Part shown: positions 54,318-64,000 of the stretch, piece after piece
How positions within the stretch are numbered: the first letter of the stretch is position 1
Layout: the number at the start of each line of letters is the position of its first letter
DNA from: Microcebus murinus
Lineage: Eukaryota > Chordata > Mammalia > Primates > Cheirogaleidae
Assembly (NCBI RefSeq): GCF_040939455.1
Contig: NC_134120.1
Location: 16,978,501-17,042,500, forward strand
DNA length: 64,000 nucleotides
Direction: 5' to 3'
The notes under the pieces: model-generated
Seen by the model: only the letters and a program-made list of their open reading frames with translations
The model's database searches: none
Told to the model about the DNA's origin: nothing
Position numbers and translations under genes: made by a program

Positions 54318-54367
54318 TCAGAACCCTATTTCCACTGGCTCATCAGAACCCTATTTCCACTGGCTCA
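54318..54367. repeat. Perfect 25-bp tandem duplication
   Basis: TCAGAACCCTATTTCCACTG plus GCTCA occurs twice in direct succession (54318-54342 and 54343-54367) with no mismatch. Confidence 0.95.
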
Positions 54368-54480
54368 CCTAAAGTCTGCATGTTAGGTTAAAAAAGAGTG
54401 AGATTGTAAGAATTTTTTTTTTTTGGTTCTTAGTAATTAATTTTAAATATAAGAAATCTGTCTATTTATAGTTCTCTCTC

Positions 54481-54530
54481 TGTGTGTGTATGTGTATACA
54501 CACGCACACATATATATCATATATATTTTT
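54481..54530. repeat. Compound (TG/CA/TA) low-complexity tract
   Basis: TGTGTGTGTATGTGTATACA followed by CACGCACACATATATATC, adjoining the Alu monomer fragment. Confidence 0.85.
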
Positions 54531-54684
54531 TGGAGGGGCCGAGGGACAAGGTCTTGCTCTGCCAGGTGGGAGTGCAGTGCCTGATCCTAGCTTCCTATAG
54601 CTTTGAACTCCTGGGCTCAAGGAATCCTTCCACCTCAGCCTCTAATAGCACTGGGATTATAGGCATGACCCATTGTATCCAGCC
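54531..54684 (-). mobile_element. Alu-monomer (FLAM/FAM-type) fragment, reverse
   Basis: GACAAGGTCTTGCTCTGCCA, GGGAGTGCAGTGCCTGATCC, TTGAACTCCTGGGCTCAAGG and TGGGATTATAGGCATGACCC represent a single, strongly diverged Alu-like arm in reverse orientation, with no second arm. Confidence 0.75.
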
Positions 54685-55799
54685 AGTTTTGCATATTTAC
54701 CATATCACTCCATGCTACTGCATATGTAATTTGGTATTTTTTTTTTTAATCATCACACACTAGTGACATTTTTACATTCAGTATACTATGGTATTTCCAT
54801 ATAGGCAGTCATCAAGAAGTCCTAAAGTTTGTTTGGATTTCAGTTGTTTGGAGCTCTGAATATATTTATCCATAGAAATAATGCAACAAAGCGATTTCTG
54901 GGCCAGCTTCCAAAAGCCTATAGAATTCTTTATGTTTCAGAATTTATAGTGCCAATTCAATCTCCTAAGCACTATTTATAACAGTTTCTATGGGGAAAAG
55001 CACTTCAAGGTCTAAGTCAGACACTGGGAACCCAATTACCTACTGTAGACACTAGGAATGTATAACTTCTAACATCTCTGCATATATAGGAGGCATGTAT
55101 GTGTGGTACTTAGCCAGGGGAATATATGTGGGATGTCAGAACAAAGTATAAGAATACTTATCTGGAGCCCCTAGACATTGGACTCACCCAGAGATCTAAG
55201 TTAAAATCAGAGAGACACTCATTTACCTCCCCCTATACACATACCCTCAGGAAGGAATTAAATGAAGGGATTACTGCAAAGGCCAGGTGGGAAATCTTAA
55301 GAAATTTTCTGGGTTGAACGATTCCATGCAGTGGTGTGTGTATGTGTGTGTCGGGGCAAAGTGGGGGATACCAAGTTGGAAAGAGTGTTCCATGTGGAGG
55401 GTCTTTTATAATCAAAGGCCTAAAGGAAAGGGAGTATAGCTTGTTGGAAAAACAAAAAACCTCCAGAATTGTTAACATTTTGGTGCAAGGGATGAAGTAG
55501 AGAGAGAGAAGGGTGGGATGACAAATTAGGCTGAAGACAGACCATTTTAAAGGGCCTTGTGATTTTCAGTAAATAGGTACTAACTATGAGCACATAATGT
55601 GAGAAGGATTCTTAAACCCAACAATTATAATATTTAAAAAAAAAAATTCCTGAAACAGATTGTGTGATCCAAATCATCATGTTTTGCCAGATAACTTTTA
55701 ACTTTTAAAATCGTTATTTAATATTAATCCCTAAACATTTTGCTATTTATGGAGATTAAAAAACTGTGTAACAATATTGTTCTGGCCATTTTATATGTA

Positions 55800-56097
55800 G
55801 ATAAGTGTGGTTGAGTTTTGAATAAAAGTGAATAACTAAATAATTCTCTCTCTGAATAATTATTATAGAATTAAATATAATATATAATTACAATTATATA
55901 TTATAATAATTCTCTCTGAGTAGTTATTAAAGAGTTAACTAGCAAAAAGTTAGTGAAAATACTGTTTTGGATTGGGGCAGATCTGAAAGCAAAATGTTCT
56001 TTTCTGTATTTTTAGTGTAAATTGTACTTCAAACATATAGCAGAAGTCTTCAACTGAAACTAGTTCTGTTTTGAAATGCTTAGGTTATAAAAGTTCT
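55800..56097 (+). repeat. Diverged repeat copy B (pairs with 47901-48170)
   Basis: GATAAGTGTGGTTGAGTTTT, GATTGGGGCAGATCTGAAAG and GCAGAAGTCTTCAACTGAAA parallel the segment at 47901-48170. An AT-rich insertion (about 55853-55930) is present only here. Confidence 0.6.
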
Positions 56098-57201
56098 TTA
56101 CAAATTTTAAAATCGAAGAACCGCACAACACAGAAAGGTTAATTACTGAAGTTTGTCCGTGTTCAAGTTTGGCTTCTGTGAACACTATAATAAATCCACA
56201 CAAATACACCTCACAAATGTCTAATAAATTTAAATTTTCTTTGATTTCTCATCAATTTTCAACAGCAAGATAAAATTACAGTAAAAATATAAAGATGTTT
56301 AATTTACATAAATGATGCATAACATTAATGACTGATTTTTTTTTAAGTAAGGCATCTTTGCACTGATTATTAGAACTGTTTAGAATGTGAACTGCATGAC
56401 TTTTGATGGCTGCACACTCAAGGACAACAGTGAATGACCTTGAACAGCAGTGTATAAAAATACATTTATCACTGAAATGGCATGCTGGCTGCCAGTCAAT
56501 ATATGCCTCTCATTTGTTAGGAGGTCCTCCTGCTGTGATTCCCTCATTACAATTTGCTTTTACTTCCTGGGCAAATGACAACTAGAAAATGAGGCAGTTT
56601 CTTTCTTGACCAAACTTAATCCAGAAAAAATGAGATGACAGCTGCAGCCATTCAAGTGTTACAGAACACTTTACACATGTTTGTAAAAGGCATGATTATA
56701 TATTTTAAATATTATATCACTAAATGTGACAGCCAATAAGTTATCTCACTTCCTTCGTCTATTTTGTTTGTGGGAAGAAATGTTTCAGAAACATATAATA
56801 TTTTTTGGTTATAAAATGACTTAAATCCTATTCCATATATTTTTCTTATTAAATAATTTCTAGAGTAGGATTCTAGATAAACATTCAATTTAGAGATACT
56901 GTAAAAATCGTTCTTGGATATTTTCTAAATAGGTATAGAGAGTTAAAGTCTGACTACAGAAACAACTAATTCCTGCTTTCCTTTTCTATGATAATCACTC
57001 TCAATGTACTGTTTACATTTTTCTAGGATACAAAAATAGTTACATTTACTTAATTTACTTGTACTATATATATATTCATATAAATAAAGAAAACTATAGT
57101 ACAATCACATATATGCTTAAATTTTGTTAATTTTTTGTGTAAGAATTTTCTGACACAATGATTTGTAGTCCTGATTTGAGACAACTCAAGGCATAGTGTA
57201 T

Positions 57202-57205
<4 letters not shown>

Positions 57206-57235
<30 letters not shown>

Positions 57236-57551
57236 AGACAGAGTCTCACTTTGTTGCCCAGGCTAGAGTGAGTGCCGTGGCGTCAGCCTAGCTCACAGCA
57301 ACCTCAAACTCCTGGGCTCGAGTGATCCTTCTGCCTCAGCCTCCCAGGTAGCTGGGACTACAGGCATGCGCCACCATGCCCGGCTAATTTTTTTATATAT
57401 ATATCAGTTGGCCAATTAATTTCTTTCTATTTATAGTAGAGACGGGGTCTCGCTCTTGCTCAGGCTGGTTTTGAACTCCTGACCTTGAGCAATCCGCCCG
57501 CCTCGGCCTCCCAAGAGCTAGGATTACAGGCGTGAGCCACAGCGCCCGGCC
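57206..57551 (-). mobile_element. Young strepsirrhine Alu, reverse, with target-site duplication
   Basis: Flanked by GGCATAGTGTATTCTT at 57190-57205 and 57552-57567. It begins with a long poly(T) and has the lemur-type middle TCAGTTGGCCAATTAATTTC then TTTCTATTTATAGTAGAGAC. The minus-strand 5' end is GGCCGGGCGCT. The exact 16-bp duplication indicates a fairly recent insertion. Confidence 0.95.
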
Positions 57552-57894
57552 GGCATAGTGTATTCTTAAGAGCTGTGATATTATTACAAAATGCTGAAAA
57601 CCAAGATAACTTTTCTTTTTAATTAAAAAAAATATAGATACTAGAAAGCACCTTAGGAGGGGGAAGACAAAGGGAATGAAAACCTGAACAAAGAATAATA
57701 AGGTATGGAAAGAAACTCCCAAAATAATGACTGTTTCAATCATTGTTATTTTGTTTCTATTTAATGTGGCTAAAGAATTTCTATGTTAGTGTAGAGGGGC
57801 ACATTTTCCTAATTAAGGTTCATATTTGGAATTCTATACCCAGAAGCTTAATGTCAGTTCTTAGTAAGGAAGCAAATTGAAATACAGGTTAGGG

Positions 57895-58195
57895 GAATGA
57901 ACATAAACATGGTACTAAATTAAATAAGCCAGGCACAAAAATTACATATTGTATGATTTCATTTATATAAAATTCTCAATCAGATAAAACCACAGTGCCA
58001 GAAAGATCAGTGATTGCCGGGGGAGAGGAGTGACTGCAAAGGGGCAGGAGGACACTTTTTTGGGGTGATGGGTATGTTCTTACCCTGATTGTGGTGGTGG
58101 TGTACAACCGTGTACATTTGCTATCACTCACCAAACTGCCCTTACAAGGAGTGGATTTATTATATGCACACTGTACCTTATTAAAGCAGTTACAA
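57895..58195 (+). mobile_element. Old L1 (L1M-type) 3' end fragment
   Basis: AAATAAGCCAGGCACAAAAA, TTGTATGATTTCATTTATAT, AAATTCTCAATCAGATAAAA, AGTGATTGCCGGGGGAGAGG and TTTGGGGTGATGGGTATGTT follow the L1M 3'UTR pattern. Confidence 0.8.
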
Positions 58196-59339
58196 ATACA
58201 TACGCATAGAAAGATAGATATATTAGGAAAGAGTGAGTTGTGAGATGCTTTCGTGGCTCCTGCCTGGAAGCACCGAGGAATGGACGTGCAAAAGGCTAAC
58301 TACTGAGAGCATGAGCTAAGGCTGTTCCCCGGAATACATTTTCGAGTTTTTATCAGGTCTCAATGGAGAGTGCTCCCACAATTTCCCTTGGGGACCTTAA
58401 CCACAGCCTACCACTTCTCAGTAAGGATACCTTTCCTGTAAATCAGCTAGAAGTGTTCTCGTCCTTGAATTCTTGTTCCTTACTCTCTAGTAGATTTGTG
58501 TATGCCACAAGCAACATTTCTTCCTTTTTAATATAAGCTATGCATTTTCACTAAATTTAGAACTGACTAATGAGTCAGGATTGCCTTTCCAAATCATTCT
58601 TAACCTTTTTATTTTTGAGCCCTAAACCTGAATTTACATCTCTTAGTGTCCACTAATATTTATGTTCAATTCACAAGGTAAAGGATTCAGAAAAATATTT
58701 TTAAAATTCTAGAATTTGCAAATACAAACTTCTACACACTAAAGATTCTATACCAGAAATTTATTAAGATCTATATTTAATAAACAGCACAATGCTGGAA
58801 CTTTACAGACTAGCTTTAACATGAAGAAAACTTTCATTTTCCAGAAGAACAATCAAGCTATAAGAAAACAATTCAATCACGCACTTCCCGTGTGAGTCGC
58901 TATATGGTTCTTAAAAGGGCTTTTCTCTTCTCTGCAGGCTTGTGAGTACAGAGTGATATAATCCAGTAGCTGCTGTTTGAGCTTACCAATTTTCAATAAG
59001 TTAATTCTCTTCCAAAAAATAAGATTACAAAGCCAGTAAAAACCAAAATGATTAGTGCCCATTAGAAAAAAATAAATCTATCCTTAGAATATGCCATACA
59101 TAATTAAAACAATACCCATGAAAGGGACATGGAAAGCAAAAATAATATTCAATGAAGGAATAAAAACATCAATATTTTTATATCATCCTTAACTGACAAT
59201 TTATTAAGAAAAATGGGAAATTAAATAATATAGGATCAGTAAAATCAGATATAAAACATAACTATTCATTAAGCCTTCTTCTCTCCTTGGCCTCTGAATT
59301 AATTTTGGTTTATGATGGGCTTTTAAAAATATGAATGTA

Positions 59340-59473
59340 TGTGGGGGATGGTCATGCTGGAAACTCAGACTTGTGGGGGGAGGGGAGGAAAGGGCATTTA
59401 TTGAAACCTTAAAATCTGTACCCCCATAATATGCCAAAATAAAAAAATGCATATATAAAAAAATAAAATAAAT
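59340..59473 (+). mobile_element. 5'-truncated young L1 3' end with target-site duplication
   Basis: Flanked by AAAAATATGAATGTA at 59325-59339 and 59474-59488. It contains GATGGTCATGCTGGAAACTC, AGGGCATTTATTGAAACC, TCTGTACCCCCATAATATGC and an A-rich tail. Same 3' end as the copy at 45170-45395. Confidence 0.88.
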
Positions 59474-59559
59474 AAAAATATGAATGTAATTTTAGTTAAT
59501 ACAAATACTAGCAAATCTCTTTAAAACTACTTTATAAAGGAAAGGATACTTCAGGATTT

Positions 59560-59690
59560 TAATTTATCAGCATTCTCCCTAAATGTTTCCATATTATATC
59601 TCCTAATATATGACTCTATAAATATTTCGATACTCCCAATTCTTCATGCCCAAACTGTTCCCAGGCACATGAAATCGTGCTATGCCAGCC
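59560..59690. repeat. Diverged repeat copy C (pairs with 60543-60690)
   Basis: TTATATCTCCTAATATATGA, CTCTATAAATATTTCGATAC and GCACATGAAATC resemble the segment about 1 kb downstream in order and spacing. The family is not identified. Confidence 0.45.
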
Positions 59691-60542
59691 AGCTGCAGCG
59701 CTATTCCAGGTCCAGAGTATAGGAATTTGTGACAGGGAATTCTGCACCGAATGTGACTGAAGTGGAGGAATTCTGTCAATGGGGGAGAGAGGAGCTCAGA
59801 GTGGCCAGAAGACAGAGATCCCTTCTGTTCAGAGGACAGCCTTGGCAAGAGCATGGAGTGGTCCATTCTCTTGAAGGGTTTCTGGCAGGCCTACTTCTGC
59901 CCGAGTTAGAAGGAGGCTATCTGCAGTTTTCTATTTTTCTTGCCATCCTTCCTTCTGTTCCTCTGGTATTGCTGAATTTATTGTTTAAGATGATGGTGTA
60001 AGCACATTAAATTCTCCTCATTAGTCTTGGTTATTGTTCCTTAATTATTTTCTCTACTGCAATGCATCTCTACCTCTTCTTGCTGTCAACACGAACAACA
60101 TCTTTCCTTGGTAATCCCCCACTCTTTTTTTCTCTAGACATCTCTAATAAAAGGGCTGACATCACGGAGAAAGGCTGAAAACAATTTTTACTTCTCTTTT
60201 CCATTATTTTAGTCAACTCAGAATAAGCAGTTTAAGAGTTCTGCAGGTTTTTCTTTCCATATTAATACTTTAATAATAATCTATTATCATTTCATGTATA
60301 TTATTTCCTAAAATTTATTTATTTTTAAAATATTTATCTCTAATATTCCTATCTAATCAACACATTTAACTTTTCTAAACTTTTGTATTCAAAGATATTT
60401 CCCTGAACTGTAAATACTTCACTAGGTTTCTTCTAATATATACAATACAAAGAAACTAGATGAATTTTGTAGACTATGTAAAGATTTGGAACTTTGTTAT
60501 TATTAGCCATGAAGTCTCACATCAAACTAAAGGATTCATTTG

Positions 60543-60690
60543 TCAGAATTTTATTTCACTGACATTCTTTGTAAACCTCTTTATATGGTATTTTCTAATA
60601 TAAAGCTCTATGAATATTCTCATGACTCTGGCTTCTCCCTGCAGAGAACATGCCCAGATATGGGAAATCATAAGATAAATTATTATACCC
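60543..60690. repeat. Diverged repeat copy D (pairs with 59560-59690)
   Basis: TATGGTATTTTCTAATATAA, GCTCTATGAATATTCTCATG and GATATGGGAAATC parallel copy C. Confidence 0.45.
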
Positions 60691-63600
60691 TCTATACAAC
60701 ACATTATTCATACTGGTAGTTGGAAAATTGTTGCTAAGAGCTTGTTTTCCTCAGCCATTAAATGCTGTTTTGTATCATCAAGAACTTGGAACAATCAAGA
60801 ATAGGGCCTGAAATTTCTCAAATATTCAGTATTTCTAAATTCTTAATATATTCTCATTTTATAAGCAGAACAATCTCATCTATTTCTTTTTTGTAAATGG
60901 CCATTTAAATCATATTTGAATCCACACAAAGAAAACTATTGCTTGGGTAAGAAAGATGACTTTCTATATGCACAATTTAGTAAATTTTATTTTTTAGTGA
61001 CTTGCTTTCTGTACAACAATTTACAATGATCTTCACAGTTATTGCACCATTTGATGATTAACTCATTGAGACAGACCTCCTGGCTTCAACTCAGCACTCC
61101 TTAATAGAATTCTATGCAGGATGTGCTGTAAAAGCAAACAGTATAGTAAAGAAGCATAGAAGTTAAATGATTCAAAGCCACTAAGGCCACTGGCTTCAAG
61201 TCCACTGATAGAATTCAATACTTTCCCTGTAGACCATTTTGTCCCATGTAAAGTATGCCCTTACTTCCATGTTTTAAGAGGGTCTACTTCGACCCATTGT
61301 TATTAAATAGGACCGTAAAAAAAATCCACATTATGCTTACAATTGCAGTATCAAATATACATGTGGAGAGATGGCAGCAATTGACCTTTGCCACCTTGAT
61401 ACCCAGTGAGAGTCCCAGGGAGCAAGCACAGCTCTCAAGAGACCTGCAGTTTAAACCCAATCTTTCACAGGTCCACAGGGGGAGGGAGGCACACAAAATC
61501 CAGGATACCTAAGTCTTCACTGCCTATGCTTTGGGGATTTTTGATATCAAACTTCTTTTGAGAAATATCCTCAGCACTCTCCTCCCAGGTTTCAGAGGAT
61601 TCACGATGCCCAAATGTATGCCTGATTTGTCTCCCCCCTTTTGTTTTCACTTTGTACAGAATTGTAAGGAAAGCAGCATGTGATAAGGTGGGTTGCTCCC
61701 CGACCCCCTCGCCCCCCTTTTCCTTCCAAGAGGAAGATAAATTTTAAACCATAAACACATGTAAGTTTATTATTTAAGTAGCAAACATATTATGGGATAA
61801 AAGAACAAAGAAACTACAAATGCAGAAGGCTGATAACCTTCTCCAACTCTTTTAGCTGTGGCTATAGACACTTCACATCCCACACTTGTGGGTAGCTATT
61901 CACTCATCTGCATATAATCTAATTATTCACTGTTTTTCTTGGAAAGCAGGAATATAGAGCTCAATCCAAGTGTCCTAAAATATCCCAAGATGAATTAAGT
62001 AAGAATTTTTTTACAAGGAGCAGAATGATTTTTAAAGGCTTGGTTATATTTGTTTGTTTTTAAGAAGCCCCAAATACACAACTTTTCTCTACTTCCCTTT
62101 GGTTGTCAAGGTCTTTGTTAACCTGTCTAAAAACAGATGAAACACCTTTTGGACAATTCAGCATAACTCCTTATTTCACTTTGCCAGGAAACGACCCACA
62201 GATATTTATAATAAAAATGCATTGTTAGTGTAACTTCCAGTTTTAGTCATTAATACCCAACCTTACAAGTCTGATAGTAAAGCTTCCCCCCGCGTCCCCC
62301 ACCAGATCTGACCCATGGGGAAATTCAAGAATGGATATTGTCTTCTTAGCAAACACTTTGGCTTTGCCTCAGATGTTTACAAGTGTGATAAACATTTATT
62401 CTTTTTCTATATCTGCCACTACTGTGAGGTTATTGATCAAATCATACTTGAAAACACTCTGCCAGAGAGCATAGAGAAGGATATATGTTGTTTCTGAAAA
62501 GTAATTGCTTCCTCTCCTCTGAACAATTCATTGTTTATCCAGGTTTGTTTTAAATTTGATTTTTTTACAGGTTTCAATGCAAGTCACAATTTCTTATAAA
62601 ATGCTCAGAAAATCAAGCATTTAAATTCTGTAACTTTCATGAACAGTAAACTCATATGACACTGTTTCTGGTTAAGAAATGTTATTCTTTGTTATTCTCT
62701 CTGTATTAAGTGTAGAAAAGACCCAGTTTCTTTTCTCTTAATATATTTGCAAGCAAATTTTATAGAACATCATATGCTCTTTTCTATTTCTCAAGAGAAA
62801 TATTAGAGAAGCCTTAAAATAAATTTAAATGCTTACACGACCACTGAAGCCAAAAAAGAATAAAGAATATTTATGGGTGGATAGATAGTGAACATCCTGC
62901 TGCTTGTGGAAGGCCTGATTCTAAGCCCCATTTACTACTAGTTGCAAAGCAGAAGGAAGAAATGAGGCTGTCTCCCCTGTCCCCTTCCTAAGAGTTCTGG
63001 GCATTTCTGACTCCCTTGGGGGCTTTCTTCCCTACTGGACCAATTGTCTCTAAGTTGAAAACAATTTTTACCACATACCATCTAATTCTGTATGATTTCC
63101 TAAGGTACCAAGGAGCCTGATTTTATTTCTATCCTAGCTGATATTTTCTTGGTTGCATCTATTTGTTAAAACTACTATAAATGTTTTATATTTCCAAGTT
63201 AAGGAATTTAATCTCTCTGGTAAATTTGACCATAACAGTTTAATTTTCTTTCTGAAAATTTAATTTTTAAATGCTTTCAATAATTTGTGAACTATAAAAA
63301 GGTCTCTTTCAAAAGCCTAGAAGCTAAGAGGAGAAGCCCTTATTTCTTCTCTATAATAATTATATGCATAAAAGATTAGGGTTTGCCTAGAATATAATCT
63401 TTCCTTTCAATTAGGTTCACCTAATAAAAAAAAAAAAAGGAGCAGAGACCGGCCCTCATGCAGAGTAGATGCTTGGCAAGCAGAAACAGATTCTCAATCA
63501 ATTACAGGAAATATTTAATACATAGGTTAATGAGTGAGGGTGGGAAGGACTCACAGTCAGCTTCTTATTAAATACTTCTGAACTCACTTTAAAAAAGTGG

Positions 63601-64000
63601 GACATGTTGATGTTCCAATTCTTTTGGCAGTCCTCTCAAAGTATTGCTCTGTTCTTGGATTTGAAATCATAATGCCTCAAAAACAGGGAGTGGCCCAGCT
63701 ACCAAACGTGCATTAATTTCAACTGCCTGCTCTGTGCAGCCAAGCCCCTATACCTATGCACACTGGACAAAATATCCTTGCACCTGCACACCAACTTTAG
63801 CTCCATGACATGCCTTGGGAAGGGAATCTGCAGAAATATATGTATTACACCAAGCTCGGGGTCTGAAGCTGGGACTGCATCTGGGGCTATAGGACACAGA
63901 GGCAGGAGGGAGGGGTTGGGGGAATGTCAGAAATTGGGAGAAATCCAAGTCAGAAATCCATTGTCAGAAATGTAAGTGGGTTCTAGCAGCTCTTATGAAC

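Overview
This window is mammalian nuclear DNA, most likely from a strepsirrhine (lemur-type) primate. The evidence is dimeric Alu elements carrying the strepsirrhine-style middle segment (AGAAAGAAATTAATTGGCCA next to the A-rich linker), young L1 3' ends of a lemur-like type, and many decayed mammalian repeats (MIR, L2, MaLR LTRs, hAT fragments, old L1). No tRNA-derived galago-type Alu was seen, so lemur is favoured over galago. The species call is an inference. No bacterial-type genes, CRISPR array or operon are present.

The only protein-coding gene recognised is WDR7 (rabconnectin-3 beta), on the minus strand. Its two last coding exons are at 37109-37213 and 31133-31336. Both have clean splice signals in phase 0, and together they encode the last 102 residues and the stop codon. 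A long 3'UTR follows to about 28,525, where an AATAAA signal lies at 28546-28551. The region 31337-37108 is the last intron. From 37214 to the right edge is the preceding intron (over 26 kb, upstream exon outside the window). The left 28 kb is the 3' intergenic flank of WDR7.

Left flank (1-28.5 kb): GC-rich and without a convincing protein gene. It holds MIR and L2 fragments, an old L1 3' end (6.45-7.17 kb), a hAT-type element (10.65-10.84 kb), two MaLR LTRs (17.12-17.49 and 19.38-19.65 kb), one Alu (21.35-21.64 kb), and a small very CpG-dense patch at 20.33-20.53 kb with a perfect NRF1-type motif and a splice-donor-like GTGAGC. Several stretches read like conserved non-coding elements, but I cannot align them here.

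WDR7 intron (37.2-64 kb): AT-rich. It holds Alus (41.24-41.87 and 57.21-57.55 kb), an internally deleted mariner element that keeps the N-terminal part of its transposase (44.48-45.06 kb), an L1 insertion that splits a MIR (45.17-45.40 kb), an antisense L2 (about 50.86-51.95 kb), and a young L1 3' fragment (59.34-59.47 kb). The most notable item is a 1.7-kb processed retrocopy at 48464-50199 with a 20-bp target-site duplication. Its repeat units carry Pumilio sites (TGTATATA) beside a short ACATCTAG/CTAGATGT hairpin, which is the arrangement of the lncRNA NORAD. It lies in the same orientation as WDR7, so its Pumilio sites should be transcribed inside WDR7 pre-mRNA, and the WDR7 3'UTR also carries Pumilio sites.
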